Shown here: positions 54,423 to 63,465 of the stretch, one piece after another | Layout: each line of letters starts with the position of its first letter | How positions within the stretch are numbered: position 1 is the first letter of the stretch | Source of the DNA: Phascolarctos cinereus | Taxonomy: Eukaryota > Chordata > Mammalia > Diprotodontia > Phascolarctidae | Length of the DNA: 64,000 nucleotides | Direction: 5' to 3' | Assembly (NCBI RefSeq): GCF_002099425.1 | Contig: NW_018344009.1 | Location: 1,856,001 to 1,920,000, forward strand | Position numbers and translations under genes: made by a program | The notes under the pieces: generated by a model | The model's input: only the letters and a program-made list of their open reading frames with translations | The model's database searches: none | What the model was told of the DNA's origin: nothing

Positions 54423-55350
54423 GAGAAAGGGGGGAGGAATGAGAGGGGGAGGAAAGGAAGGCGAGAGGAGGAGGAGAACAAGAACAAAAAGAACAAGAGA
54501 GCATAGGACAGAACCTTAGGGACTATGCACTGATTGGGTGTGACAGGGATGAAAATCCATCAACAGTTACTGAGAAGGAGCAGTCAGATAGGTAAGAGGA
54601 GAACCAGGAGAGAACTGTGTCATGAAAACCTAGAGAGAAAAAAGTATCAAGGAGAAGGGGGTGATCAACAGTGTCAAATTCTGCAAAGGGGTCCAACAGG
54701 ACAAGGGCTGAGAAAGGAAAGGAAAAGAACAAAAGATTTAGCAATTAAGAGATCATTGGTAACCTTGGAGAGAGCAGGTGGGTCTAGCATTGGGATTAAA
54801 AGCCAATCACAGGGAGTTCAGAAGTGAGATGAAGCAAGGAAATAAAGGCAGGTGGTAAACATGGCTCTTTCTAAGAGATGGTCTGTGTAAAGGAGGAGAG
54901 GTATAGGAAGATAGTTTGAGAGAGTGAAAAGTTCCAATGAAGTTTTTTCAAGGGTGGAGTGGACCTAGGCATATTTATAGACAGTAGGGAAGAGGCAGTT
55001 GACAAAGAGAGATGGGGATGAGAGGGAATTGTGGAAGGAAATAATCAAAGGAGAGAACTTCCAGAGAAAATAGGATGGGATGGAATCAGGGCAGAGGTAG
55101 AAAAGTTGACCTTGACAAGAGGGCTTCCATTCACTCTTCTTTTACTGCAGTTTCCAAGGAAGAAACTCGAGCAAAGCAAGAGAGAATAGGGAATGATGAT
55201 ATCAAGGATCGTTGAGGTACAGACTAGGGGGAGAAGAGTTTGCTCAAGACATATGGTCTCTGTTTTCTCAGTAATGTAAGGGGCCATGTCCTTTAGTAAG
55301 AGGGAAGGGAACAGAGGTTGTCTAAGAGGCATAAAGAAAGAAGAGATTCA

Positions 55351-55775
55351 GCAGAGCTGTTTTGGGGGAATAGAAGGAATTGTATGCAGCAGGGAGAGCT
55401 CAGCTGAGATTAGAGAACACGAATTTCTAGTGGCTCCACAGCATGATTGTGTGTCTTCCACCATCCACGTTCAGCACACTTGAGTAGGAGTTGGGAAGGT
55501 GGAGAGGGGGGCAATCCAGGGCTTTGTTTGGCAAGGCAGGAACAGTGGTAGAGCACAGTCTGGGGCTGGACTGATTCACTAGGTCAGGACTGAAGAGGGA
55601 GGCCAGAAGAGGGGCAAGGGACTGGAAAGCAGGGAAAGGCAGAGTGCCTGAGGAGGATAAATGGATTTGGGAATAAGGCAGAGGGAAAGACGAAAAGAGA
55701 GGAAGCCAGCGTCCGAGGTCACAACAGACATGTCCAGATACAAGGTCAGAGTAAGAGTCCTGACGCCATATTGGG
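55351..55775 (-). mobile_element. Probable continuation of antisense L2
   Basis: Purine-rich, phrase-like sequence similar in texture to the adjoining L2, but I cannot align it to a known L2 segment with confidence. Confidence 0.35.
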
Positions 55776-55777
55776 TA

Positions 55778-56150
55778 GGTCTGACCATGTCACCCTCCTA
55801 CTCAGGAAACTCCAGTGGGCTCATGATTGCCTATAGGATAAAATACACATCCCTCAGTTCAACTTTTAAAGCTCTTCACAACGTAGATCTTGCCTAACTG
55901 ACTGGTATTTTAACACATTCCTCCTGTCCATAGACTGTAGTCTAGCCATACCAGCCTACTTCCTATTCCTCAAACACACTGGTCCATCTCTCACCTCCAT
56001 GGCTGTCCTACATGACTGGAACACTCTCATTCCAAACCTCCTTCTTATAGAATCTCTGCCTTTCTTTAAAATTCAGTTTAAGAGCTGCCTCCTCCTAGGG
56101 GCCTCTCCCGGTCCCCCACAGCTACCACTGCCTTCCCTTCTGTGGTTGCT
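55778..56150 (+). mobile_element. L2 LINE, sense
   Basis: GACCATGTCACCCTCCTACT, CTCCAGTGGGCTCATGATTG, AAAGCTCTTCACAACGTAGA, TGGAACACTCTCATTCC and TTTAAGAGCTGCCTCCTCCT. Confidence 0.9.
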
Positions 56151-56152
56151 AC

Positions 56153-56393
56153 AGTTGTTGGTGTTCAGTCATTTCAGTTGTATTCAACTCTCTGTGACCC
56201 CATTTAGGGGTGACAATAAAGATACTGGAGTGGTTTGCCATTACTTTCTCCAGCTCATTTTACAGATGAGAAAACTGAGGCAAACAGGGTTAAGTGACTT
56301 GCCCAGGGTCACACAGCCAGTGACTATCCAAGGCTGGAATTTGGATCTTCCTGTCTCCAGATCCAGCATGGGCCACATCAGTGTCTAGCTCCA
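56153..56393 (-). mobile_element. RTE-tailed SINE
   Basis: GTTGTTGGTGTTCAGTCATT, CAACTCTCTGTGACCCCATT, ACTGGAGTGGTTTGCCATTA and GCCCAGGGTCACACAGCCAG. Confidence 0.9.
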
Positions 56394-56650
56394 CAGGACA
56401 AGGGCTCGCAGGCAGCAAAGACAAAGACGGAAAAGGTCTCTGCCCTCATGGAGTTTATAAGCCAATAGCTGGGATACACAACAGATGCACAAATAAATAT
56501 AGTACAAGGTGGAATAGATAATAAAGATAAAGAAAAGACATAGACAAAGAGTCCTAAGAAGAGGAAAGAGACATGGCTTTAAGCTGTGGGAAACAGGGAA
56601 AGCTTCTTGAAAGAGAGACAGGATGTTGAATGTCAAGGTCAGAGACTAGC
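56394..56650 (-). mobile_element. L2 3' region, antisense
   Basis: CTGCCCTCATGGAGTTTATA, AATAAATATAGTACAAGGTG and GGGAAAGCTTCTTGAAAGAG. Confidence 0.75.
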
Positions 56651-57745
56651 TGGTGGCGGACTTGGGCTGTAGCCTGTGTAAAGGAGAGGAATAGAAAATA
56701 TGGTTGGAGAAAAAAAAGCTCAGACAAATGGGGCAATTTTGTAGGCACCTTATTAAATTGAATGTATATTTTAAAAATAAACTGCCTACCAGAAACTCAC
56801 ATATATAATCTTCTTTCTTTCCTATATAATCTTTTTTTGCTCTTTGTATATTTAAATGCATGTGTTTGCTAATGATTGCTAAGTTCATAGTGTAACATGG
56901 GTTTGCACTGGCTCCACTGTCTGAGGCCAAGTGGGTGACTACCCCTGCTCCTCCTTAGGGACTCTTGGATGGTTGAGGATTCTCTTCCCTCCCGGTGTTG
57001 GCTCAAGCCCCCATCAATTCTACTCTTCCCTGTTTTAGGGGGCCAGTGACCAGCACCCCAGTTCCATTTCACTACTTAACATGCATTGACTTTGACAGAG
57101 GAATATTTACTGCAAAGGCAGAACAAGAACAAAATTCTATCTTGGGCGCATAATCCCCCCCAATAGCACCTCAGTCTCTGGGGAGAAGGGGATTAGACTC
57201 AAGGCTTAACTCGACTCCTACATAGCATTGGTCTCATCAAGTTCCAGTCCGAAGCTCCACTGAACTAGCTTTTCCCTGCAGGGTTGGGTGCAACATTTGG
57301 CCTGGAATACCAATATCCAGTACCCCCATGGCTCCAGCTCCAGGCTCAGGGACGGCCCTCCCTGCACATAGAAAGAAAAGGACAAATGAGAGAAGACTAA
57401 AACCCTAAGCCCATTTCCCAGGTCTACATGGCTGAAGGGTGGGGGTGGGGCAAGAGGAAGGGGTGGGTATGAATGAATGAGTCCTTCCCACTGGACTAGA
57501 ATTCAAGGGAAGAGAATGCTTTAGACAAGTAGTTTTATAAAGAAACAAATAGTTCCAGCTAAGCAACTAATAGAAAAAGACTGCTCCCAACCACAAGGTA
57601 GGCCAACCAGAATATTCACCCATGCACACCAGTTCTCCAAATCCTCATGGAGCAGGTCCTCAGTGTTTTCCACGTGAGTACCTCCATCTAAGGTGATCTG
57701 GGGCATTTGTCAAACACCCATTACATTAATTTTTAAATGTTTTTA
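56651..57745. other. 1.1 kb unassigned block
   Basis: 56700-56900 is A/T-rich. 57000-57400 is mid-GC with no recognised family. A short ATG frame at 57331 stops after 14 codons and is not a signal peptide. Could contain an old repeat I do not recognise. Confidence 0.35.
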
Positions 57746-57749
57746 AAAA

Positions 57750-58425
57750 GAAAAAGTATGTTGGATTCAGATTGTGGAAAGTCTTAAATACCAAGATAAA
57801 GAGTTTTCTTTGATCCTATAGACAATAAATTGCTGCTGAAGATTTTTGAGCAAGGGAGTAGTAGCACTCAAACCTTTGAATTGGGAAGATTATTTTAGCA
57901 GTGGCGTGAGGCATGGATTGGAGGAGATTACAGAGACTAAAGGGAAGAAAACCAATGAGAAGACAAGAAGAAAGATGATGAGAAACTGAACTAGGGTGGC
58001 TGCAGTATGAATGGGGAAAAAGGAGACAGATATGAGAGATATTGGGAAGGTAAAATCAACTAGGACTTAACAAATGATTCGTAAATGGCTCCAATGTTCC
58101 CAGTCAAAATAACTAGGAGAATAGCTGTGCCATTAACAGATAAAGGGAGATTGGAATAGGAGAAGGATTGAGGGAGAGGATTACGAATTTGTTCTGGGAC
58201 ACGTTGACTGAGATGTTGGCAGGAAGGATGTCGACAGATGAAGATATCCAGTGAGGAGCGAGAAATGTAGAGATGCCAGGCTGAATTTGGGCATCATCTG
58301 CAAAGACTTAATAGTTCATGGAAAAGGAGATTGCCAAGGGCAAGACTACGGAGAAAGAAGAGAAGAGGACCAAGAATAGTCTTGGTGGGGAGGAGTACTA
58401 AAGGACACCGATACATGAGGGCAGG
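57750..58425 (-). mobile_element. L2 LINE, antisense
   Basis: TGGAAAGTCTTAAATACCAA, GATTTTTGAGCAAGGGAGTA, GGATTGGAGGAGATTACAGA, CAGTGAGGAGCGAGAAATGT and GAATTTGGGCATCATCTGCA. Confidence 0.9.
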
Positions 58426-58469
58426 CAAAAGAAAATAAAATAGCAAAGGAGAATGGAAAAAAAAGTGAG

Positions 58470-58700
58470 AGCTGCAGCTTTAAAATTGCAAGGGACCGCA
58501 GAAGTTATGTAATTGAGCCCCTTATTTTATAGATAAGGAGGACTGACAATCAGAAAGGTTGAGTGACTTGTCTAAAGCCACAGGGCATAAGCCAGGATCT
58601 GAATTCAGGGCCATCCAATCATAAGATCACAGATCAAAGATTTAGAGCAGGAAGGGACCTCACTCAACTCATATCCAGACCACACCCAGTATTTCCCTCT
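58470..58700 (-). mobile_element. THER1-like SINE plus a second head fragment
   Basis: TAAAATTGCAAGGGACCGCA, TTATTTTATAGATAAGGAGG and GTCTAAAGCCACAGGGC; then TTTAGAGCAGGAAGGGACC near 58640. Confidence 0.75.
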
Positions 58701-59110
58701 GCCCAAAGGATAGATTGGTCACAGGGCTAAGGCTGCAGGTAGGGATCATGTGGCTTTCTGCCTGGGCAGAAAGCCAGCCTAGCTGTAAGAACATCTTCTT
58801 ATCCTCCTCATTATCAGAAATGATTACCACAGTTTACCTCCTCCTTCAAGTAGGAAAATCTCCATTTTAACCCCACCATTTCAGTCGGTCACTAAGTGAG
58901 GACCCAGAGTGAAATTTAGACAGGGTCCTTACACAGTCTTAATAGAGGGAGACAAGAGAAACATACACAGCAATGCAAGGCTCCATATTCAAATCCTGCC
59001 ACTTCCATGGTACAAGCTTCTCTTCCACAGATGTTTGTGTCTCAATAAGCAGTTAAATGAGTGACTGTGGCCAAAAAAGCATTTATCCCATGAACAGCCA
59101 ACCAAGGTTA
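58701..59110. other. Unassigned DNA
   Basis: No feature recognised. Confidence 0.4.
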
Positions 59111-59285
59111 CCCAGTTCCACCCCACCCTTGTTTTTACACATGAGGAAACTGAGGCCTAGAGAAGAAAAATGCTTTGCCTAAGATCACACCAGTAATGAG
59201 TGAGTGGCAGATGTTAGATTTGAACCCAGGTCCTCCAGCTGCATATCCAGCCTCCTTTTCATGGTACCACAATTGCCTCCAGGAA
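59111..59285 (-). mobile_element. MIR/THER1-like SINE
   Basis: ACACATGAGGAAACTGAGGC, TAGATTTGAACCCAGGTCC and TGGTACCACAATTGCC. Most of it is included in the duplicated segment. Confidence 0.75.
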
Positions 59286-59410
59286 CAGGATGACTGAGAT
59301 GACTCAGAGGCAGCAGATGATATTTTTTAAAGCAATAGACTGAGTGGTTAAGACCAAAAAATACTGGAATCATAGATTAAATGGATGCCAGACCCTAGGC
59401 AGGGGGCAGA
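59157..59410. repeat. Duplicated 254-base segment, copy A
   Basis: Gapless match to 60770-61023 with 9 differences by my count (about 96.5 percent). Contains the SINE above and 100 bases of other DNA, and runs into a GA array. Confidence 0.93.
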
Positions 59411-59436
59411 GGAGAGAGAGAGAGAGACAGAGAGAC

Positions 59437-59479
<43 letters not shown>

Positions 59480-59845
59480 GACAAAGAGAGAGAGAGGAGG
59501 GAGGGGGAGAGAGAGAGGAGAGAGGAGGGAGGAGGAGAGAGAGAGAGAGAGAGAGAGAGAAGGAGGGAGAGAGAGGGAGGGAGAGAGAAAGAGGGAGGGG
59601 GAGAGAGAGAGAGGAGAAGAGAGGAGAGAGAAAAGGAGGACGAGAGAGAGAGAGAGAGAGAGAGGGAGGGAGGGAGGGAGAAGAGGGAGGAGGAGAGAGA
59701 GAGAGGAGAAGAGAGGAGAGAGAAAAGGAGGACGAGAGAGAGAGAGAGAGAGAAAAGAGAGAGAGAGAGAGAGAGAGGAGAGAGGGAGGGAGGGAGGAGA
59801 AGAGGGAGGGGAGAGAGAGAGAGAGAAAGAGAGGAGAGAGAAAAG

Positions 59846-59895
<50 letters not shown>

Positions 59896-60010
59896 CAGAG
59901 ACAGAGACAGAGAGACAGAGAGACAGAGAGACAGAGACAGAGAGAGACAGAGAGAGAAAGAGAGAGAGGAGGAGGGAGGGGGAGAGAGAGAGAGGAGAGA
60001 GAGAGAGAGA
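59411..60010 (+). repeat. Large (GA)n array with GACA and GGGA variants
   Basis: About 600 bases. A GACAGA sub-array occurs at 59876-59955. A sub-block with GAGGACGAGAGAG recurs near 59636 and 59727, about 90 bases apart. Frames of 216-240 codons are artefacts. Confidence 0.98.
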
Positions 60011-60084
60011 TGAGTTATTGGCGAGAATTTTCTAGATGCTGTGAGGCCTCTGTAAGGCTTGAGTGACAAATAAAAGTTGTCCAG

Positions 60085-60600
60085 GGTTCTCAATGGTAAG
60101 AGCAGTGGACTTGGAGTAAAGAAGACTAGAGCTCAGATGCTTAGTAGCTGGGCGATTCTGGCCAAGTCACTAAACTTTCTTAACTTCTGTTTCTTCATCC
60201 ATAAAATGGGCATGATCATGATGGCACCTACCACACAGGGTTGTTGTGAGGATTAGATGAGGTAAAATACATAAAGAGCAGCTAGATGGTGCAGTGGATA
60301 GAGAGTAGGGCCAAGACTCAGGAAGACCTGAGTTCAAACTCGGACTTGGAAGAAATAAGATTAGAGTTCAGACACTAACTAGCTGTGTGACCCTGGACAA
60401 GTCACTTAAACCTGTTTGCCTCCATTTCTTCATCTGTAAAATAAGTTGAGAAGGAAATGACAAAACCTCTCCAGTGTCTGAAAACCCCAAATGGGTTCCC
60501 AAAGAGTCAGACATGACTGAAACAACTGAACAACAAAATATATATAAAGCACTTTGTAAGCCATAAAACATCATATACATGCTACCTATTATTATTGATC
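60085..60600 (+). mobile_element. MIR-like SINE split by an RTE-tailed SINE
   Basis: AGAGCAGTGGACTTGGAGTA, TTCATCCATAAAATGGGCAT and AGGGTTGTTGTGAGGATTAG on the left; TATATAAAGCACTTTGTAAG on the right. Confidence 0.88.
60275..60538 (+). mobile_element. RTE-tailed SINE
   Basis: GAGCAGCTAGATGGTGCAGT head, GAGTTCAAACTCGGAC, core TGTGTGACCCTGGACAAGTC, tail AAACCTCTCCAGTGTCTGAA, CAGACATGACTGAAACAACT and GAACAACAAAA. AAAATACATAAAG/AAAATATATATAAAG flank it. Confidence 0.9.
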
Positions 60601-60769
60601 AACATAATCTGATTTGGAAGGAGACAAGAGAGAAAAGCATGCAAATCAATATCATCAGGTAGGCACACAATCTACAAAATGCCCTGGTTGGGAGCCCTTA
60701 TGTGCTCACTGCACAGATGAGCAAGAGGTATTATTGGGTTGAAGAGAGAATGGAGGGGCAGCCAAGTAG

Positions 60770-61019
60770 CTAGAGAAGTAAAGTGCTTTGCCTAAGATCA
60801 CGCCGGTAATGAGTGAGTGGCAAATGTTAGATTTGAACCCAGGTCCTCCAGCTGCATATCCAGCCTCCTTTTCATGGTACCACAATTGCCTCCAGGAACA
60901 GGATGACTGAGATGACTCAGAGGCAGCAGATAATATATTTTAAAGCAATAGACTGAGTGGTTAAGACCAAAAAGTACTGGAATCATGGATTAAATGGATG
61001 CCAGACCCTAGGCAGGGGG

Positions 61020-61023
<4 letters not shown>
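60770..61023. repeat. Duplicated 254-base segment, copy B
   Basis: Second copy, 1613 bases from copy A. Preceded by GGGGCAGCCAAGTAG, which resembles a SINE head. GAGAGAATGGAG occurs just left (60744-60755) and right (61146-61157) of the copy plus its GA array. Confidence 0.93.
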
Positions 61024-61090
<67 letters not shown>

Positions 61091-61113
61091 CAGAGAGAGA
61101 GACAGAGACAGAG

Positions 61114-61151
<38 letters not shown>

Positions 61152-61152
61152 A
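61024..61152 (+). repeat. (GA)n array
   Basis: Long pure GA run, then GACAGA variants, then GA. Follows copy B at the same point as the array after copy A. Confidence 0.98.
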
Positions 61153-61157
61153 TGGAG

Positions 61158-61648
61158 TTAATCAGGGCAGACATCCCGGAAGAGGTGGCAACTTAAACCA
61201 GGGGGAGAAGCACAGACTGCTTGGAGAGGTGAGGGAGGGTACCAGGGAAGACTACAGCCACCTAGACCCAATCCACAGCTGTATGTGGAATGCCAAATCC
61301 TGGCTTCTCTCCTCAGTCCAGAAGGCAGTTGAGACCTAGCTTTTCTCCTTGGTGCAATCAGGAAAAAAAATCTGCATGGGTCTGCTTACTCATCAGGGGA
61401 TCCTTAAATCACTCAATAACAGGAAATCACTTCACATGACAAGGAAATTCTCTCCAGAACCGAGCATTAAGCAGACTCATTAACAGCTTTGTAATACTCT
61501 CTGGGGTCTATTGTTCAGATAACTCAGGCCAACTTTCTACCCAAACCAATGGCAAAGGCTTTGGAGAAGCCAGCTCCTAGCAGTGGGAGCTCCAAGGCCT
61601 GAGAGGAAGAAGATGAGTGTGTGCCGAGGCACATGCAGTCCTAAGCTC
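61158..61648. other. Unassigned DNA
   Basis: No gene or repeat recognised. Confidence 0.4.
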
Positions 61649-61649
61649 A

Positions 61650-61985
61650 TTCACATTCGGAATCTCAAAACTGGAAGAGAATCGGTTGACCGAGTCTCAT
61701 CCCTGCATGAGCATCCCTGACAAGAAGTCTTCCAGACTGCTTGAAGACCACCAGTGATGGAGAACTCACTATCTGTTGCAACAAAACATTCTGCTTTTGG
61801 AGAGCATTACTTGTTAGGAAGTTGTTGGGGGTTTTGTGCCCTAGATTGAGCTATTTGGCAGCTGCCCAGTGGGGATGGGTAGAGCAAGTGTCATGTCCCT
61901 TCTACATGCTATTGTTTTCTCTTTTCTAAGCTAAACATTCCCATGTCCTAGGAATGGTTCAAAGATGGATTCTGAGTAAGGCCTC
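61650..61985 (-). mobile_element. L3/CR1 LINE 3' region, antisense
   Basis: AGCATCCCTGACAAGAAGTC, GACTGCTTGAAGACCACCAG, GATGGAGAACTCACTATCTG and TTGTTAGGAAGTTGTTGG. Ends about 90 bases before CSPG4 exon 2. Confidence 0.88.
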
Positions 61986-62075
61986 TTCTAGTTCTAATAT
62001 TCTAGCAGTCTGAATGCCCCAGGATCCCCAGGAAGGATCCAGCCTGACCCATATCTAACCTTTCACCCTCTGCAG

Positions 62076-62239
62076 CTTCCTTCTTCGGAGAGAATCACCT
62101 GGAGATGCCCCTAGATGAAGCCCTGAGTGAGATTCACATCAAGTTCCAGTTCTTCACCACCCAATCAGATGCCTTTCTCCTCCTGCTAGCTGGCCCAACG
62201 GACCACCTCCTAGTGGAACTGCGTTCTGGCAGCCTGCAG
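62076..62239 (+). CDS. CSPG4: CSPG4 exon 2: first half of laminin-G-like domain 1
   Basis: CSPG4 (NG2) is a large type I membrane chondroitin-sulphate proteoglycan of pericytes, smooth muscle and oligodendrocyte precursors that binds matrix and growth factors. This exon follows a pyrimidine-rich acceptor ending TGCAG and precedes a GTCAGT donor. It supplies the last two bases of a split codon and then 54 codons, starting SFFGENHLEMPLDEALSEIH and ending ELRSGSLQ. Human CSPG4, recalled from memory, has SFFGENHLEVPVATAL at the mature N-terminus and LYSGRLQ at the same exon end, also 54 residues. The product begins the first of two extracellular laminin G / neurexin / SHBG modules. The entering intron is phase 1, so the missing exon 1 should end on the first base of an alanine codon just after the signal peptide. 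No stop or frameshift is present. Confidence 0.95.
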
Positions 62240-62354
62240 GTCAGTATCCCCACTCTCTGTTCTGCTCTTGCCTGAGGAACATCTCTCCAACTGCAGGATC
62301 CAAGAAATCATGGCTGATCCCTGGTGCCTAAAAGCCTGGAGAATCGGCCTTGCA

Positions 62355-62490
62355 CTAGGAAGGGGGCAGGAATGGGAGTCAGAAAGTCGTGGCCCTGCCA
62401 TCAGTCAGCTCAGTGATGTTCAACAAGTACCTTTATGTCTCAGAGATTCCCAATCTTCCTATAGAAAAGTGGAAATAAACATCCCTGCCT
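62355..62490 (+). mobile_element. MIR-like SINE fragment
   Basis: Degraded MIR-type body inside CSPG4 intron 2: a GGAGTCAGAAAG-like head, then a CAACAAGTACCTTTATGTCTC stretch corresponding to the CAAGTCACTTAACCTCTC core. It ends just before the pyrimidine tract of the possible cassette exon. Confidence 0.5.
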
Positions 62491-62527
62491 TAACCCTGAT
62501 ACTCCCTCCTCTATCCCTCCCCCACAG

Positions 62528-62683
62528 CCCTTCTCTGACACCGAGCTGCGCCTCGGTTCACAAAAGCTCTACCAACTTAGCCAAGTTCTGGCAGACCCTG
62601 CCCGGGGAAAAGCCCAAGCTAGAGACTTTGTATCTGCTATCCAAGAACAGGCTCCACCTCAGGTCCTAGAGGCTCATCCCCAG
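62528..62683 (+). other. Possible cassette exon in CSPG4 intron 2 (156 bases, 52 codons)
   Basis: The segment is preceded by a strong polypyrimidine tract ending CCCCCACAG and followed by CAG/GTTAGT. It is exactly 52 codons with no stop in the frame that joins exon 2 (phase 0 end) to exon 3 (phase 0 start). The encoded peptide starts PFSDTELRLGSQKLYQ and ends QVLEAHPQ; it is polar, with no domain I recognise. Human CSPG4 has nothing at this junction as far as I recall, so inclusion would insert 52 residues inside LamG1. An open frame of this length arises by chance roughly one time in twelve, so this is a candidate only. Confidence 0.3.
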
Positions 62684-62737
62684 GTTAGTTGTAGGGAGAT
62701 TAAAGTTTTGCCCAAAGCCACTCTAAGGAACTAGGAA

Positions 62738-62985
62738 GTGAGGCATTGTGGAGCGGTAGGATGTAAGACCAGGAGCCAGGAAAACCTGAGTTCAACCACA
62801 CAGACACACGCCAGCTTTGGGACCCTGGGAAAGTCACTTATCTTCTCTGTGCCTAAGTTTTCTCAGTTGTAAAATGGGGATAATTAGAACACTGATCCCA
62901 TAGAGATGTTATTAAGGCTTGAATGAGGTATCTGTAAAGCATTTTGTAAACCTCAAACTGCTGTAGACACTCACTATGATTATTA
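62738..62985 (+). mobile_element. CORE-SINE (MIR-type)
   Basis: Head GTGGAGCGGTAGGATGTAAG, body GGGAAAGTCACTTATCTTC and TTGTAAAATGGGGATAATTA, and a tail with AAGCATTTTGTAAACCTCAAA and repeated ATT. This is the usual order of a complete MIR-like marsupial CORE-SINE. Confidence 0.8.
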
Positions 62986-63215
62986 TTAAGAAGGAGCATG
63001 GTATAGTGAATAGAGGGCTGGATTCAGAGATAAGAAGGCCTGGGTTCCAGTCCTATCTCTGACCCGTACTGGCTGTGTGACCCTAGGTAGGTCACCTAAC
63101 TTCTCATTGCCCCAGGGAACTCTCTAAGACTTATAAGTTGCTGAGCAGGTATTGACTTGTATTGGTGGAAGGACGTTCCCTCCACCAGTGAAATCCCAGG
63201 TCCAAACTTCGAAAA
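62986..63215 (+). mobile_element. CORE-SINE with the GTGAAATCCCAGGTCC-type 3' end
   Basis: Head GGAGCATGGTATAGTGAATA, core TGGCTGTGTGACCCTAGGTA, then CTCTCTAAGACTTATAAGTT and GTGAAATCCCAGGTCC. The 3' end differs from the MIR tail and matches the SINE at 15785-16175. Confidence 0.75.
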
Positions 63216-63465
63216 GATATTTGCCATTACCAGTCTGTAGAGGTGTTGTAACCTGCATCAGAGGAGGGTCTGTCCCCGCCAATAAAAAAAAAAAAAACAG
63301 GCTCTTGAAGGACTGGGTTGTAATTCTTCCCCTTCCCACTTCCCAGGGATGTCTCTAATAGAGGCAGGTCCATTTGCCCAGGCTCCCATTTGGGTAGTGA
63401 ATAAGGCCTTGGAGGTTGCCTGTGGGTCCTGACCCTATTCCTCACTCTACCTTCTCCCCCTGCAG

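Larger units (their letters stand above)
52861..55350 (-). mobile_element. L2 LINE with reverse-transcriptase fragment, antisense (copy 2)
   Basis: Starts at its 3' end with CAATCAACAAACATTTATTA. The minus frame at 54523-54744 contains FAEFDTVDHPLLLD and SLGFHDTVLSWFSSYLSDCS, a typical L2/CR1-clade RT region. Upstream of it in L2 sense lies an open piece at 55045-55332. Frames are disrupted throughout. A purine array interrupts the 3' region. Confidence 0.92.
62240..63465 (+). other. CSPG4: CSPG4 intron 2
   Basis: The interval lies between the GTCAGT donor after exon 2 and the TGCAG acceptor before exon 3. It holds a MIR-like fragment, the possible cassette exon, two CORE-SINEs and a 14-base A-run near 63284-63297. 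If the cassette segment were constitutive it would split into two introns of about 288 and 782 bases. Confidence 0.85.

Noticed and set aside
57331-57375. ATG frame starting MAPAPGSGTALPAHR as a signal peptide
   Set aside because: No hydrophobic core; stops immediately after the residues listed.
59344-60093. RE/ER-rich frames that look like RS-domain proteins
   Set aside because: Translation of a GA microsatellite on both strands.
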